From assembly GCF_037392515.1 (NCBI RefSeq), contig NC_090285.1:4839501-4903500 (forward strand): DNA of 64,000 bases, given 5' to 3'. Shown piece by piece: positions 1 to 11,172 of this stretch. This DNA comes from Haliotis asinina (lineage: Eukaryota; Mollusca; Gastropoda; Lepetellida; Haliotidae). The position numbers were made by a program, and so were the translations under genes. The notes beneath the pieces are model-generated. The model ran no database searches and was not told where the DNA came from. It saw nothing but the letters and a program-made list of their open reading frames with translations. Each line of letters opens with the position of its first letter. Within the stretch, counting starts at the first letter, position 1.

Positions 1-998
1 GACGACTTTGAGGTACTAGGAAGTGATTCCTCAGTCTGTGATGATATAGCTGGGTACAAAAGCTGTGGAGAATCGCAATTTACCCAAGTCAACGTAGTTT
101 GGCAGCCTGTGGTTGATGTAGTGTTAGATTTAGATCCTGATGATGTTTTTGCTACTGTAGCATAAGTTTGTGGAAGATCAGATCTCTTTACCAGTTTTTT
201 GGCCTCCGAAGAAGAGATATTTTGAGTAAATTTTATTTTATTGATATCCATTTGCTCTTTCCAAATAGGACACTGTTTAGAAAAGGACGAATGGTCGCCT
301 GAGCAATTGGTGCATTTTTTATAATCGCTGTCACAATCTTCTGTTGTGTGTGTCTTCTCACCACAGTGAGCACACACAACAGACAATGTGCACGTATTTA
401 CACCGTGTCCATATTTCTGGCATTTAAAACACCTGAGTGGGTTGGGGATGTAGGTATCAACTTGTATGTTGCAGTAGCCTGCCTTCACTGATTTTGGAGC
501 ATTTGGACATGAGAAAGTAAACAGATACGTATTTGTTTTGACGGTTTCGTTGTTTCTGCGAGTTGAAAAGCGCTTGACATATAGTACACCTTGATCTTTC
601 ATTTCAGATCCTATATCAAGTTCCGACATGTCATCAAACAATCGATCTCTATATCTCACGATACCTTTACTTGTATTCAAGGTTTTGTGTGCAGAAACCG
701 TGACGGGAATGCCCACGAAAGATTTAATATTCATCAGATTTGTTGCTTGCTGCTTTTTCCCGCACTCGACTAGCAGGGCACCCGAACGTAAACGTCTTAT
801 GCTCTTCACATCCCCAGCAATGCCTTGAATACCTTTGGATACAGCAAAGGGGTTCAATTTCAACGGTGTCTTGTCAGGAGTCTCAATCACAATGAAACGT
901 GGCCAATACTCAATCGATGTAGATGGTCTATGGTCAGTATCAACAGGGTCAATATCAAGTGGACGTTTTGTTTTTTTTGTTGGAGTTTCATAAGCCAT
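1..998 (-). CDS. LINE ORF1 (gag-like, three zinc knuckles), partial at the window edge
   Basis: An uninterrupted frame of 332 codons runs from an ATG at 998 (protein begins MAYETP) to the left edge. It carries three successive Cys/His knuckles of the ORF1 type: CFKCQKYGHGVNTC, CAHCGEKTHTTEDC and CTNCSGDH followed by KQC. They lie after an N-terminal region that contains EYWPRFIVIET. In non-LTR elements such proteins bind the element RNA and act as its chaperone. The start matches the equivalent codon in copies B and C. Unlike those copies I found no frameshift or stop. Whether ORF2 is also intact cannot be seen. Confidence 0.85.
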   Translation of the reverse strand, partial: MAYETPTKKTKRPLDIDPVDTDHRPSTSIEYWPRFIVIETPDKTPLKLNPFAVSKGIQGIAGDVKSIRRLRSGALLVECGKKQQATNLMNIKSFVGIPVTVSAHKTLNTSKGIVRYRDRLFDDMSELDIGSEMKDQGVLYVKRFSTRRNNETVKTNTYLFTFSCPNAPKSVKAGYCNIQVDTYIPNPLRCFKCQKYGHGVNTCTLSVVCAHCGEKTHTTEDCDSDYKKCTNCSGDHSSFSKQCPIWKEQMDINKIKFTQNISSSEAKKLVKRSDLPQTYATVAKTSSGSKSNTTSTTGCQTTLTWVNCDSPQLLYPAISSQTEESLPSTSKS

Positions 999-1585
999 GG
1001 TTAGTGTAATACGGTTCATCATCCGAGCTCCCCACCCACCACGGAGTATCACAAGGACAATGCTAAAGCAAGCGGCCTCCAGCTTACAGCACCAAGGATA
1101 CCCGGATGATATATTCCAGCAGAAGAATTAGAAATAATTAATCTACCAGATTGGCCCATGAGCCACCGCCTTCTGGGCACAAGACTCTAGGCAAAAGTTC
1201 AGAACTTCAAAAATGCATTTTAAATTTCGAAAAGCTCAATGAACAAATAAGCCAAGACCGAAAGTAAAAATCCAAATAAAATTTGTGCAATGACACATAT
1301 CCTCCATGCACAGGGCTTGGCATGACCAGCCGATTGGTCGAACCGGGCCCATTCGACCACCCGTCTAGGTGAAGTCAGGGCCAAAGTGGTGTGTTAGGCA
1401 ATGGAACACAGTTAAAAGCCCCAGTGCCCTCAACCACCAGGATCCCGTCCTCCACCGACACGGGACGCAACCCACGGCAAACGGGTTGGTGGACCAAATA
1501 TCCCCCCGGGTCCACTACGGGGGTGTCGGCGAGCTCTTAGCATTACCCAGCACCCACCACGAGGAGGTGGCTCGCCACGGGTGCC
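1..1585 (-). mobile_element. LINE copy A, I/Nimb-like non-LTR retrotransposon (5' part, runs off the left edge)
   Basis: The 5' untranslated region (999-1585) and most of ORF1 are present; the rest lies beyond the window. The 5' UTR has the same two blocks as copies B and C: one next to ORF1 (about 1010-1200), and a terminal block (about 1315-1585) that on the minus strand begins GGCACC. Family assignment rests on copy C of the same family, which has ORF1 with zinc knuckles, then APE endonuclease, RT and RNase H. The 5' end at 1585 directly abuts endonuclease-coding sequence of copy B, so A appears to be inserted in B. The open ORF1 suggests A is the youngest of the three copies. Confidence 0.85.
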
Positions 1586-2231
1586 TGGTGTTGTAGATTT
1601 TAGTATAGTAGGAAAATGGTCACTTCCACACAGGTCATTGTGGACTGACCATTCAAAGTAAGTTGGAGTCAGTTAGTGACAAATCAACAGCTGTATATGT
1701 TCCTGTGCCAGGATGTAAATATGTATTTGTACCATCATTGTATATACATAAATTATTATTCGAGATGAAATCTTCCAGAACCTGACCTTTTGTGTTTGTG
1801 GTCACACCACCCCAAAGAGGATTGTGCCCATTTAAATCACCCATGAGTATACATGGTTTGGGTAATTGATCATAGAGAGTTTGTAGATCAGCCTGGAGAA
1901 GAGTCGATGAAGGTGGAATGTACAATGAACACAAAGTAAGAGTAACGTGCAAAGTAATTCGCACTGCAACTGCTTGAAGATTAGTTTTGAGAGTCACAGG
2001 GCTATGGATAACATCATGCCTTACAAGGATTGACGATCCTCCTGTGGCTTTATCGCCTGGTGGAGAAAAAGAATGAGACGCATTATAGTGACGAAGATTA
2101 AAATTATCCATCTGTTTTAAATATGTTTCTTGCAAGCAGAATGCTGCAGGTTTAAAGTCTTGGACTAACAGGTGTAGTTCATTCAGATTTGTCTTCAGGC
2201 CTCTGCAGTTCCATTGAATTATATGTGAAGA
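1586..2231 (-). pseudogene. LINE ORF2 of copy B, APE-type endonuclease domain (truncated)
   Basis: The frame opens at the ORF1 stop with IIQWNCRGL, the first catalytic motif of apurinic-like endonucleases. It continues through CLQETYL (catalytic Glu) and MGDLNGHNPLWG (catalytic Asp/Asn). No ATG precedes the QWN motif, so translation of ORF2 probably depends on reinitiation or frameshifting near the ORF1 stop. A stop follows SLTDSNLL at about 1653, where copy C reads on. The domain is cut at 1586, before the final SDH motif. Confidence 0.8.
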
Positions 2232-2233
2232 AA

Positions 2234-3551
2234 TTATTTCTTCGGAGGGTTTATTGGGGATCTGCCCCTTGTTTTCCTTGAGGGCGACAAGCTATGTGCC
2301 CTAATTTGGATGTTTTCAGACACATCCATGTACTCTAAAGATCCGAACTTATTATAAAGTTGGACTTTGTCATTCGAACCCTTTGAGGCTCTGCTACTTT
2401 GACATTTTTGTAAGTCATTTCTGGTTTTGATTTTAGTTTTAGTAAGATGTTTCCCACTATTTTGAGATTCATGTTTCGCTATGGATCGTGATGATGATGA
2501 CGATGACGGTTCCTGAGACAACCGTGACTGAACTTGAACTAGTGTTTTTGGAAGGGATTCAGTAATGTGAATGGACTCAGCAGTCTGAGTGGACTGATTT
2601 GGTGAATATACTTCAGGTTTTTCTGTATCCACCCATGTCAGATCAGTTTGACACAGTGTTGATGAAGTGGACACGGCTGTCATGTGGCTGATAGTTGAGG
2701 GTGCTCTCGTAATTGAGGCATAAAATGCAACAGCGTCTGGTGTGGAAACAAGTTTCTTAGCTTCAGCAAAACTGATATTCTGTGTAAATTTAATTTTGTT
2801 CGTCTCCATTTGTTGCTTCCAGATTGGACATTGTTTAGAAAAAGCAGAATGTGTCACAGAGCAGTTGACGCATTTTTAAGAGTGTTATTGCAGTCCTCAG
2901 TAACATGAGTTTTCTTACTACAATGAGCGCATGTTACTGAGTTAGTACAGTTAGTGACACCGTGCCCGTACCTTTGGCATTTGAAGCATCGCAGTGGATT
3001 GGGAATGTAAGTATCAACACTGATATTACAATATCCTGCTCTTACTGATTTTGGAATACTTGGAGAAGCGAAGTGGAAGAGATATGTGTTAGTTGGTTTT
3101 GTTTCTGAGTTTATCCGGGTTGTAAATCTTTTAACGAAAGTAACCCCTTGATCTTTCATTTCTGATACGATATCAAATTCAGTCATATCAGCGAACAATT
3201 GATCTCGGTCTCTGACAATCCCTTTGCTCGTATTCAGAGTCCTGTGTGGAGTAACTGCGACCTGAACTCCAACAAACAGCTCAGTTGACAACAGGTTGGT
3301 TGATTGCTGTTTCCTGCTACATTCTACAAGTAGGGAACCTGAACGCAGTCGTCTGATATTTCGTACCTCGCCTGCGATACCCTGTATACCTTTTGATACC
3401 GCAAACGGGTTTAATTTGATAGGTGACTTGTCAAGTGTCTCGATCACTAGGAATCGTGGCCAGTATTCCACGGTCGGATTGGACGGTCGTAGTTCATCAT
3501 CATCATTGTCAAGTTGACGCTTGTTTCTTTTAATGGGGTTGTGTAAGCCAT
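2234..3551 (-). pseudogene. LINE ORF1 of copy B (frameshifted)
   Basis: The ATG at 3551 (MAYTTP) corresponds to the start in copies A and C. The frame shifts near 3470-3480, before EYWPRFLVIET, and again near 2870, between the second knuckle (CAHCSKKTHVTEDC) and the third. The first knuckle CFKCQRYGHGVTNC is intact. The C-terminal part (2234-2857) is rich in Ser and basic residues and ends SPINPPKK, just before the endonuclease frame. Gag-like nucleic-acid-binding role is known for the family; this copy cannot make the full protein. Confidence 0.8.
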
Positions 3552-4132
3552 AGTTAGTTTAATATGGTTCATCATCTGAGCTCCCCACCCACCACGGAGT
3601 ATCACACGGACAATGCTAAAAACAAGTGGGCCTCCGACTTGCAGCACCAAGGATACTCAGATGATATACTCCAGCAGAAGAATTGATCTACCAGATTGGC
3701 CTATGAGCCACCGCCTTCTGGGCATTAAGACTCTAGGCAAAATATGTATTTGTTAAAGCTTTAAATCAATAGAAATTTAGTGAAGTATTTGATCAATACC
3801 TTTATCAGGATCATTTATTTAAATCAAAAGTGTGCAATATCAAATACAATGCACATGGGCTTGGCATGACCAGCCGATTGGTTGAACCGGGCCCATTCAA
3901 CCACCCGTCTAGGCGAAGTCAGGGCCAAAGTGGTGTATTGAGCAACAGGAACACGGTTACAGGCCCCTATTTTCCTCAACCACCAGGATCCCTTTCTCCG
4001 CCGACACAGGGCCGCAACCCACGGCAAACGGGTTGGTGGACCAAATATTCCCCCGGGTCCACTACGGGGGTGATGGCGAGCTCTTGGCGTTACCCAGCAC
4101 CCACCACGAGGAGGTGGCTCGCCACGGGTGCC

Positions 4133-4892
4133 CATATAAGGGAAGAATGAGATAGATAAACATTCCATGTTTCTGAACTGTTGAATTAAGGGTGATTTTT
4201 ACCCATGAAACCTGTCATGGGTACTGTATTTTTTGTGTACTTTGATTATTTTGAGCATGATAACCCTGGTGTTCTAAGAGTACATCTGATACAAATCATC
4301 TGACATCAGCAATTATTCAGATAGATATCAGTTACTAAACAAAATAAAAAAAGTTAAAGGCTGCTCTGGACTTTTTGCTTTACTTTATTATACTTTACAT
4401 CAGTGCATACATAAATTAACTCACCATCAGTGATTTTGCTTTTGAATTTTGAGTATTTTGCTCAGTACTTGTTGACCAGTTCATTATTGTGATTTTATTT
4501 TTTTTTACATCTTAATTTTATGGTGTGTATCTAGAAATTATATCTTGATATAGATACTGGGTAGTATGTTAACACCTAAACTTATTTGTACTAAAGCACT
4601 AACTACTCTTGGTGCACACAGTAAAAAGGATGTTATGGCATTGTACACAAGTCAAAAGAAAGTAGAAAATAAAATAACCACAAGATTAATATGATATTTA
4701 ATGCTATGATTGTTCCTATGGTGTGTAAGTGTGCAGAAGTATAGGGGACCTCATGCTGTGAAATTATTGAAGATGTACAGCAACAGTGCGTGAAAGGTTT
4801 CTCAAAACTACAAAGAATGCTATTGTTTGAGGAGAATGTGGCAGAACCCCTCTCCCAGTTAAAAAGCTTGTGCACACCACAAGGGCTTTAAG
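4133..4892. other. No gene seen; host DNA between two transposons
   Basis: AT-rich single-copy-looking sequence between the 5' end of LINE copy B and the BEL/Pao insertion. Short open frames here have no recognisable domain. Confidence 0.5.
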
Positions 4893-4897
4893 GTATT

Positions 4898-5247
4898 TAT
4901 TATAATTCAACAAACAAATGGGTTCAGTTTTGTTTCTTGTACTCGACATCTCATCATCATTGCATACACCACAGTGTTCATTAATTCTCGTGTTCCTTCA
5001 CATTTCATCATCATCATCAACATCATCATCGCCGTCGTCATCGCGGCAGCCGGTTCAAGAAAATTTGTAAACCCACAAAGTTGCATCTTCGCCGCAGCGA
5101 AGCACATGGTCCACTATCATTCCCATCTTTCAAGTTACCTCCCTTGCCAATTGGGCATACAAAATATGGATCGCAATCCGAAACGATTAAATTTTTCAGT
5201 TACAAAATATGTATCCCAAGCTGAAACGATTAAATGTTTCAGCTACA
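4898..5247 (-). repeat. 3' LTR of the BEL/Pao element
   Basis: 350 bp, the partner of 11173-11513. On the element's strand it starts TGTAGCTGAAAC and ends GAATTATAATA. I count about 11 substitutions plus a 9-bp length change in a CATn microsatellite relative to the other LTR. Confidence 0.92.
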
Positions 5248-5483
5248 TTCCCGGCCCCTAAATGTGCAGCAAAATCCAGAAAGCAAACATTTATCCCTTT
5301 TTAACAATGGCAATATAATGCCATACATAACATGACTTGGTGATAACCAATGAATCTGTCAAATGATCCCCCACAAGCATGGGCAATAGAAAAAATCAAA
5401 CCAAATCTGACTCCCAAGGCCTCAATTTCACGGAACAAACTAGTCTCAGTGACACAGTTCAATCACAGAATCTCTGTAATAGC

Positions 5484-6983
5484 TCATTCAACATGTTCCA
5501 ACAGACAAAGTTTATGAATGGGTCTCAAAAACAATGAACCCCTCAACTTCACTTCCACGGATCTCACCAGTCCATCTTTTCCAGGAAATGTCTTTGTGAC
5601 CCTAGCCAAAGGCCATATCTTTCGAGGTGTGTTTTCTTCCATCACTAAGACAACGTCACCAACTCTCAAGTTCTCACTGGGCTTTAACCACTTCTGGCGT
5701 AACTGCAAAGTAGGTAGATACTCTTTTATCCATCGTCTCCAAAAACTATCAGAAAGAAACTGTACATGTCTCCACATTCGACCTTAAACATCTTCCTTTC
5801 CAAATTTACCTGGTGGTAATGACACATTTGAACGTAGTAGTAGTAGGTGATTTGGCGTCAGTGGCTCACAATCGTTCACACAATCTGACACAACAGTTAT
5901 TGGTCGACTGTTAATGACAGATTCAGCTTCACAAAATAAGGTATTGAGACCTTCATCACTGAGGCTAGTCTCTTTGCTGAATAGAGCAGACAGAACTTTG
6001 CGCACCGTGCGGATCTGCCTTTCCCACACACCACCCATATGAGAGGCTGTGGGTGGATTGAAAATCCACTGTATGTCTCTGTCCAGTATAGAATTGTAGA
6101 TCTTTCGTTGATCCAACTCATGAATAGCTTGTCGAAGATCTTGATTTGCTCCTTTGAAGTTTGTCCCATTATCTGATCTAATAATCTCTGGTTTTCCTCG
6201 ACGTGCCTCAAATCTTGTGAAAGCATTAATGAAGGAATCTGTTTCCATACAGTCAAGTTTCTCAATGTGTATCGCCCTCACAGTCAGACATGTGAACAAA
6301 CATCCATATCGCTTCACCAAACTTCTACCCCTTTTCACCAGAAAAGGACCAAAACAGTCAACTCCAACATAAGTAAATGGTGGTTTGTAAGGAGTCCCCC
6401 TTTCTTTGGGTAAATTTGCCATTTGTTGTGAGTTCTGGATACCCTGATGTCGACGACATTGGACACGTTTTCGGAGTATTTTGTTAATTGTAGTACGTGC
6501 GTTGATAAGCCACAACCTTTGCCGCATGTGGGACAGAATATGTTCTCGTCCAGAATGTCCAAGGACCTCATGGTAGTGACATGATATGAGATTTTCAACC
6601 TGATGATTCTTCGGAATGATCAAAGGGTGTTTGGATTCTTCTGGAACAGGGGCGTGACCCAAACGGCCTCCAACACACAAAACTCCATGACCATTCAAGA
6701 CTGGATTAAGTTTGTAAAGTTTACTAGATTTCTTTACTTGGTCACCTCTAGTGAGACAATCTATTTGCTCACGAAAATGGCATTTCTGTAAATACTTCAC
6801 AAGCTGAACCTCTGCAGTTTTCAGCTCTTGTACAGTCAAATATTTCTGATTATTAGTTGATGTCAATTTTGTCCCTTTTGATCTCTGAAACAGCCACTGT
6901 TTGAATCTCAGAAGCCATGCTGTGGCTTTTTTCAGTTTCAGCCATGATGAGAACCTCTCCAGTAATCTGTCCATACCACACAC
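5484..6983 (-). pseudogene. BEL/Pao pol, integrase with C-terminal domain (in-frame stop)
   Basis: The zinc-binding region HYHEVLGHSGREH...KRVQCRRHQ has the His pair and one Cys; the expected first Cys appears as Arg. The catalytic DDE triad is visible in VGVDCFGPF, IRSDNGTNF and MGGVWERQ. A TAA at 5784-5786 interrupts the frame, which continues in phase (5484-5777) with the basic C-terminal domain ([22 protein letters not shown]). Integrase inserts the cDNA. Apart from the stop and the lost Cys the core looks well preserved. Confidence 0.9.
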
Positions 6984-7670
6984 TGTTGCATTCAGCTGGA
7001 CAAAACATTTTGCTGTGTTCTGGAATTCTCCAACTTTCTAATACCTGTAATATCTGAGGCATTACTGGCCATCTATGCTCCTCTTGCCATAAGAAACTTG
7101 GACCTTGAATCCATTGATCACGATGAAGAATTTCATCGGCATCTAAGCCACGGGATGCATCATCAGCTATATTCAAGTCTGATCCAACATATCGCCAACT
7201 GTCCGGCGAAGACCCTGAATGAATAGCACTCAGTCGATTCGCCACAAATGTTGCGTAACGCAGAGACTTACTCTTGATGTAATGCAAAACAGTTATACTG
7301 TCACACCAAAAAATGGACTCCCCAATGTCCAATCTCAGTTCTCTGCGTAACATTTGATCAATTCTAACAGCCATCAAAGCAGCAGATAATTCAAGACGAG
7401 GTACTGTCATTTGCTTCAAAGGCGCAAGTCGAGATTTTCCCATCACAAAAGCACAATGTATCTGTCGTTCATTGTTGACTATTCGTAAAAAGGACACTGT
7501 GCCATATCCTGTCAATGATGCATCGGCAAAGTGATGCAAATCGCACTTGAAGTTTTCAAACCCTGAGAGGATTAAACATCGATCAACCACGAAAGTTTCT
7601 ATCAATGGCAATTTCTCAAGCCAGACAGACCATTTCTGAGCATTGTCTTGTTCCAGTGGGTCATCCCCTT
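6853..7670 (-). pseudogene. BEL/Pao pol, RNase H domain
   Basis: Conserved blocks HHFADASLTGYG (first catalytic Asp), TVPRLELSAAL (Glu), FWCDSITVLHYIKS (Asp) and DLNIADDASRG (last Asp) are all present. A shift near 7670 separates it from RT, and another in 6853-6983 separates it from integrase. The reading frame itself is open for about 250 codons. Confidence 0.88.
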
Positions 7671-7680
7671 GTTTATGTAA

Positions 7681-8620
7681 TCAGCATTCACTTTGAAAGA
7701 TAACCTTTGCCTTCAGGACAACAGGGCAGATGAATCCTAAAGGGTCATACACTGAACCAATAATGCTCATTAATCCTCTCTTCGTAACCGGCTTAGATTT
7801 ATAATTGGTGGTTCGAAATCCAAGTGTGTCATATTCTGTACTCCATTTTACTCCAAGAGAACGCTCTTGAGGCAGAAAGCCTCTAGTTAAGTCAATGTTT
7901 TTTATCTCTTTCGCTCTCTCTTCATTTGGAATAGAATCAAACACAGCTCTATTGTTACTCACCCACTTTGTCATCCTAAAGCCTCCCTGTGACAGTAGCT
8001 TACATAGCTGCTTAATGAGTCGAATGGCTTCATCTTCTGCAGACACTGACTTTAAACAGTCATCTACATACAAATTTTCATGCACTGTTTGAACTGTTTC
8101 CTGATCATAGTCATTGGCATTGTCCTCTGATGTTCGTCTGACAGCATACGAAGCACAACTGGGGCTCCATACCCCACCAAACAAATGTACAGTCATCCTA
8201 TACACCTGAGGTGGTTTAGTTCTGTCCATGTTAGGCCACCACAAAAATCTCAGTGCATCCTTATGCTTGTCACTAACCTTCACTTGGTGAAACATAGCTT
8301 CAATGTCTCCCATGAAAGCTACTTTGTGTTGACGAAATCTCAGAAGTACACCAATCAGTTTATTGGTAAGGTCAGGTCCCTGTAGGACTTCCTTATTTAA
8401 ATTTGTTCCTTCACACTGTGCAGAACAGTCAAATACAATTCTCAATTTGTAAGGTTTTCGTGGAGTAACTACTGCATGGTGAGGAATATACCAAACTGGC
8501 TTATCTCTTGTAATGATATCATCATCAGGCACCTTTTCTGCATATCCCTTTTCGAATAGGTCTCTTATTCCATCTTGATATTTTCCAGAAGATGTTCTTA
8601 TCTTTAGAAAGTCTCCTATA
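7681..8620 (-). pseudogene. BEL/Pao pol, reverse transcriptase domain
   Basis: RT motifs in order: HHAVVTPRKPYKLRIVFDCS, GPDLTNKLIGVLLRFR, FMGDIEAMFHQV (catalytic Asp), and NLYVDDCLKS (the YVDD box). They are followed by GSVYDPLGFICPV, typical of the Pao connection region. The catalytic residues are present, but the domain is out of frame with the protease upstream and with RNase H downstream. Confidence 0.9.
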
Positions 8621-9616
8621 CAGAGATTCCAATCTTGCTTCTGCAATAGCATAGTTGTTTGGCAACTCTGGATTATCAGACTTAAAGGGAATGTCCATTT
8701 TATAATGTCCATGCTCAATTTCCACACTTTGGTCCCATAAGTTGATAACTGTCTCATCATCCACTGACATAGCAACTTCACTCTCCATTCCATATGAATC
8801 CATTTTCCAGAACTTCTCCACTAAAGACTGTAACTCACAATCCTTTTGTACAGCTTGGATATAATGAGAAGTTACAGCACCTGGGCTGCCACGCTCCAGT
8901 GGTCCATTTATGACCCAGCCTAACATTGTTCTTGACGCATAGGGTTCATCCAAACCTCCTCTACAAATGTCGATTGGTGCCACCAGCGCTGAGGCATTGT
9001 CCTGTCCAATTAGAAGTTCTACCTTTGCACCTTCAAGTTCATGCAGACTGATATCTTTTGAATGTGGCCATTTGTCTAAGTCTTTTTGAGATGCTATACT
9101 GCTTGCGAAAACTGGAATGTCAGGAATCACAAAAACATGATGCATCTTTATCCAGTGTTTACCACTCAAGTCAGCAACATCCAAATTTACCATACTCATG
9201 TCAGATTTTGAGTTATCACTGGTGAGTGTGGTCAGTGATAAAGTTGTCCTACTACCTTGAAGACCAAACTGTTTAACAATGTCCTGTGTACAGAAGGTAT
9301 TTGTGCTACCTGGGTCAAATAAGGCATAAGTCCTGATGCAGTTATTTTCACAGCCTTTAATTGTAACTGGCACAATGGGAAGAGCTAACCTGCTCACTCC
9401 GGCCCCATTAACCCCACACACTGAATTGTGAAGAGACTGGACTGTTGTTTGTGTAGATATTTCCTGATATTTCTTTTCCGCATCATGAGCCTTACTCCAC
9501 TGGCTTCCATTAAAATGCAAAAGTCTTGAATGCTTACGTTTACACCCATCCACACCGCATTTGCTTGGGTATAAACAATTGTATGATACATGTTGATCGG
9601 AGAAACAGTTATAACA
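8525..9616 (-). pseudogene. BEL/Pao pol, aspartic protease region
   Basis: The same frame as the knuckle segment continues past the TAG at 9617. The second Cys/His cluster (CYNCF...CGVDGCKRKH) is followed by the protease active site in LFDPGSTNTFC, where DPGS replaces the common D(T/S)GS. The family motif GWVINGPLERG comes next. The frame shifts near 8580-8620 at the junction with RT. Confidence 0.85.
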
Positions 9617-11120
9617 CTAATGCTTCTCAGTAACAAACTCCTGCCGTTTTTCTGGACTCATCTGCTTGAACAGTGTACATGTGTATATTGCATGGTCACC
9701 AGTACAATACTTGCAAGCAGGTAACCTCTTTCTACCCAATTGTGTTTGTCCTCTATATCCTTCGTAGCCAACTTGGGTTTGAATATTAAAGTTCGATGCG
9801 GAATTCCTCCTTGAATTCATCTTTGGATTCTTCTTGACGTCCTTTGAGAAGTTAATAGTTCCGAACACTGGATCATTCGCCTCCTCTGCAGCTGTCTCTA
9901 TGAATCCAGCAGGGTGAGTAATGTCAGGTTAATAACCAGTTGCCCTCAGAACACCAACAGTTTTCCTCTGCCATCTACTTTGAAGAAAAGGTGGTAACTT
10001 TTCCACTATCTTACCCATCCGCATCTGATTATCAATTTCATTAAGATGACCCATGGTTGTTAAAGTGACAACACAACTCCTTATATTGTTTGCATATTTC
10101 AAACAAGGTCTCTCCGTAACCTTCTGTACCCAAGCCTTTGAGATGACAAACTGATTTCCAAAGCGCTCACTTAGAAGTCGTCTTGCTTCTGAATACCCAG
10201 CATTAGGTTCCATTACTGCACAACATTCAATGACTGACAAAGCCTTCCCAGTGCAATACTGCAGCAGTCAATTCAACTTGACGCTATTACTAACATATGC
10301 GTACAAACATCCAATATTTCAGTGGATCTCCATCAAATGTCATAAGTTCTGTTTTAGGTAACTGAAGTAAGTTGAGCATTTGCTTCAGCATTGCCAAATA
10401 TTGGACGTCACTATGATGATTATCTGACTCACTGTGCTTATTGACATGGTCCACTTTATCCACTGGATCTGCACTCTCATATTTTGGTAAACCATCTGCA
10501 TGAGACGAAACACTGGTTTGCTGCTGCAATTGAAGAGCTCTTATCAGCTGATTTTGTTCATGAATTACATTTAATAATGCTGCATGACTCCATCTATCTG
10601 AATCCATCCTGTCACCTGAATCCACATCGGCACTTGGATTTGGTGGCTGATCAACATTGTCAACGTTTTGTTCAAAAGTATCAGTCGTTTCAGGTTTGCA
10701 CTGTAACCCCTGTGGTATCTCATAAGATAACATCTGACGTTTACCCGTTGACAAAGTATCACTTTCATAGGCTTCCATATATACATACTGTTCAGCTTCT
10801 ATCGCTGCAATATCTGTCTCTAATTTGAGTGTTTCCTGCAATTCTTCCAGCTCCAATTGACGGCGTTTCAGTTCTTGTGCTCTTCTCAATGCATCAGCAC
10901 GAACATGTAATGCAGCCTTCGTAGCAGCAACTCTAGCAATTAACGAGTTTGTGGACAGTCGACTCGAGGCAGATACCGCAGATACCTGACTAACCGAATC
11001 TTCCGGATTTATTGATACTGATGTATTGTTGACTGATGACTTGTTAGAGTCATTCAAGGACATCTTGAGAAAGCTTCTGTTATTGTTGACTGATGACTTG
11101 TTAGAGTCATTCAAGGACAT
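9617..11120 (-). pseudogene. BEL/Pao gag with zinc knuckle (frameshifted)
   Basis: The ATG at 11120 begins MSLNDSNK. The N-terminal part (10290-11120) includes a coiled-coil-like stretch rich in Arg, Glu and Leu and the family motif TFDGDPLKYW near its end. The frame then shifts near 10290, resumes as an ECCAVMEP...RFGNQ segment (9929-10240), and shifts again. The knuckle CKYCTGDHAIYTC lies in 9617-9868. A TAG at 9617-9619 then stops the frame just before a second Cys/His motif (CYNCF...). Gag forms the particle and packages RNA; this copy cannot. Confidence 0.85.
11007..11120. repeat. 57-bp tandem duplication at the gag N-terminus
   Basis: Two adjacent 57-bp copies (11064-11120 and 11007-11063) each encode MSLNDSNKSSVNN, so gag begins with a doubled leader in frame. 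The repeat keeps the frame and gives two possible start codons. Confidence 0.85.
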
Positions 11121-11172
11121 CTTGAGAAAGCTTCTGTTATGTTGTTATGTTACTTCAAATTTTCTTGAACTT

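Larger units (their letters stand above)
1586..4132 (-). mobile_element. LINE copy B, I/Nimb-like, interrupted by copy A
   Basis: In minus-strand order it has a 5' UTR (3552-4132), ORF1 (3551-2234) and the start of ORF2 with the endonuclease (about 2231-1586). Homology to copy C continues right up to 1586, where copy A begins, so B is cut inside the endonuclease domain. Its 5' end at 4132 carries the same terminal GGCACC as A and C. ORF1 has at least two frameshifts, so the copy is dead and older than A. Confidence 0.85.

Noticed and set aside
1369..1596. 75-codon plus-strand ORF with homologues at 3830-4150
   Set aside because: Antisense to the LINE 5' UTR; similarity between copies comes from the transposon, and the frames are not conserved.
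4974..5261. 95-codon ORF, and its 148-codon counterpart at 11147-11593
   Set aside because: Both lie within the LTRs of the BEL/Pao element and differ by the CATn microsatellite. They are LTR sequence, not genes.
5248..5483. Possible env gene in the BEL/Pao element
   Set aside because: Only about 240 bp lie between the end of pol and the 3' LTR, without an open frame, signal peptide or membrane segment.
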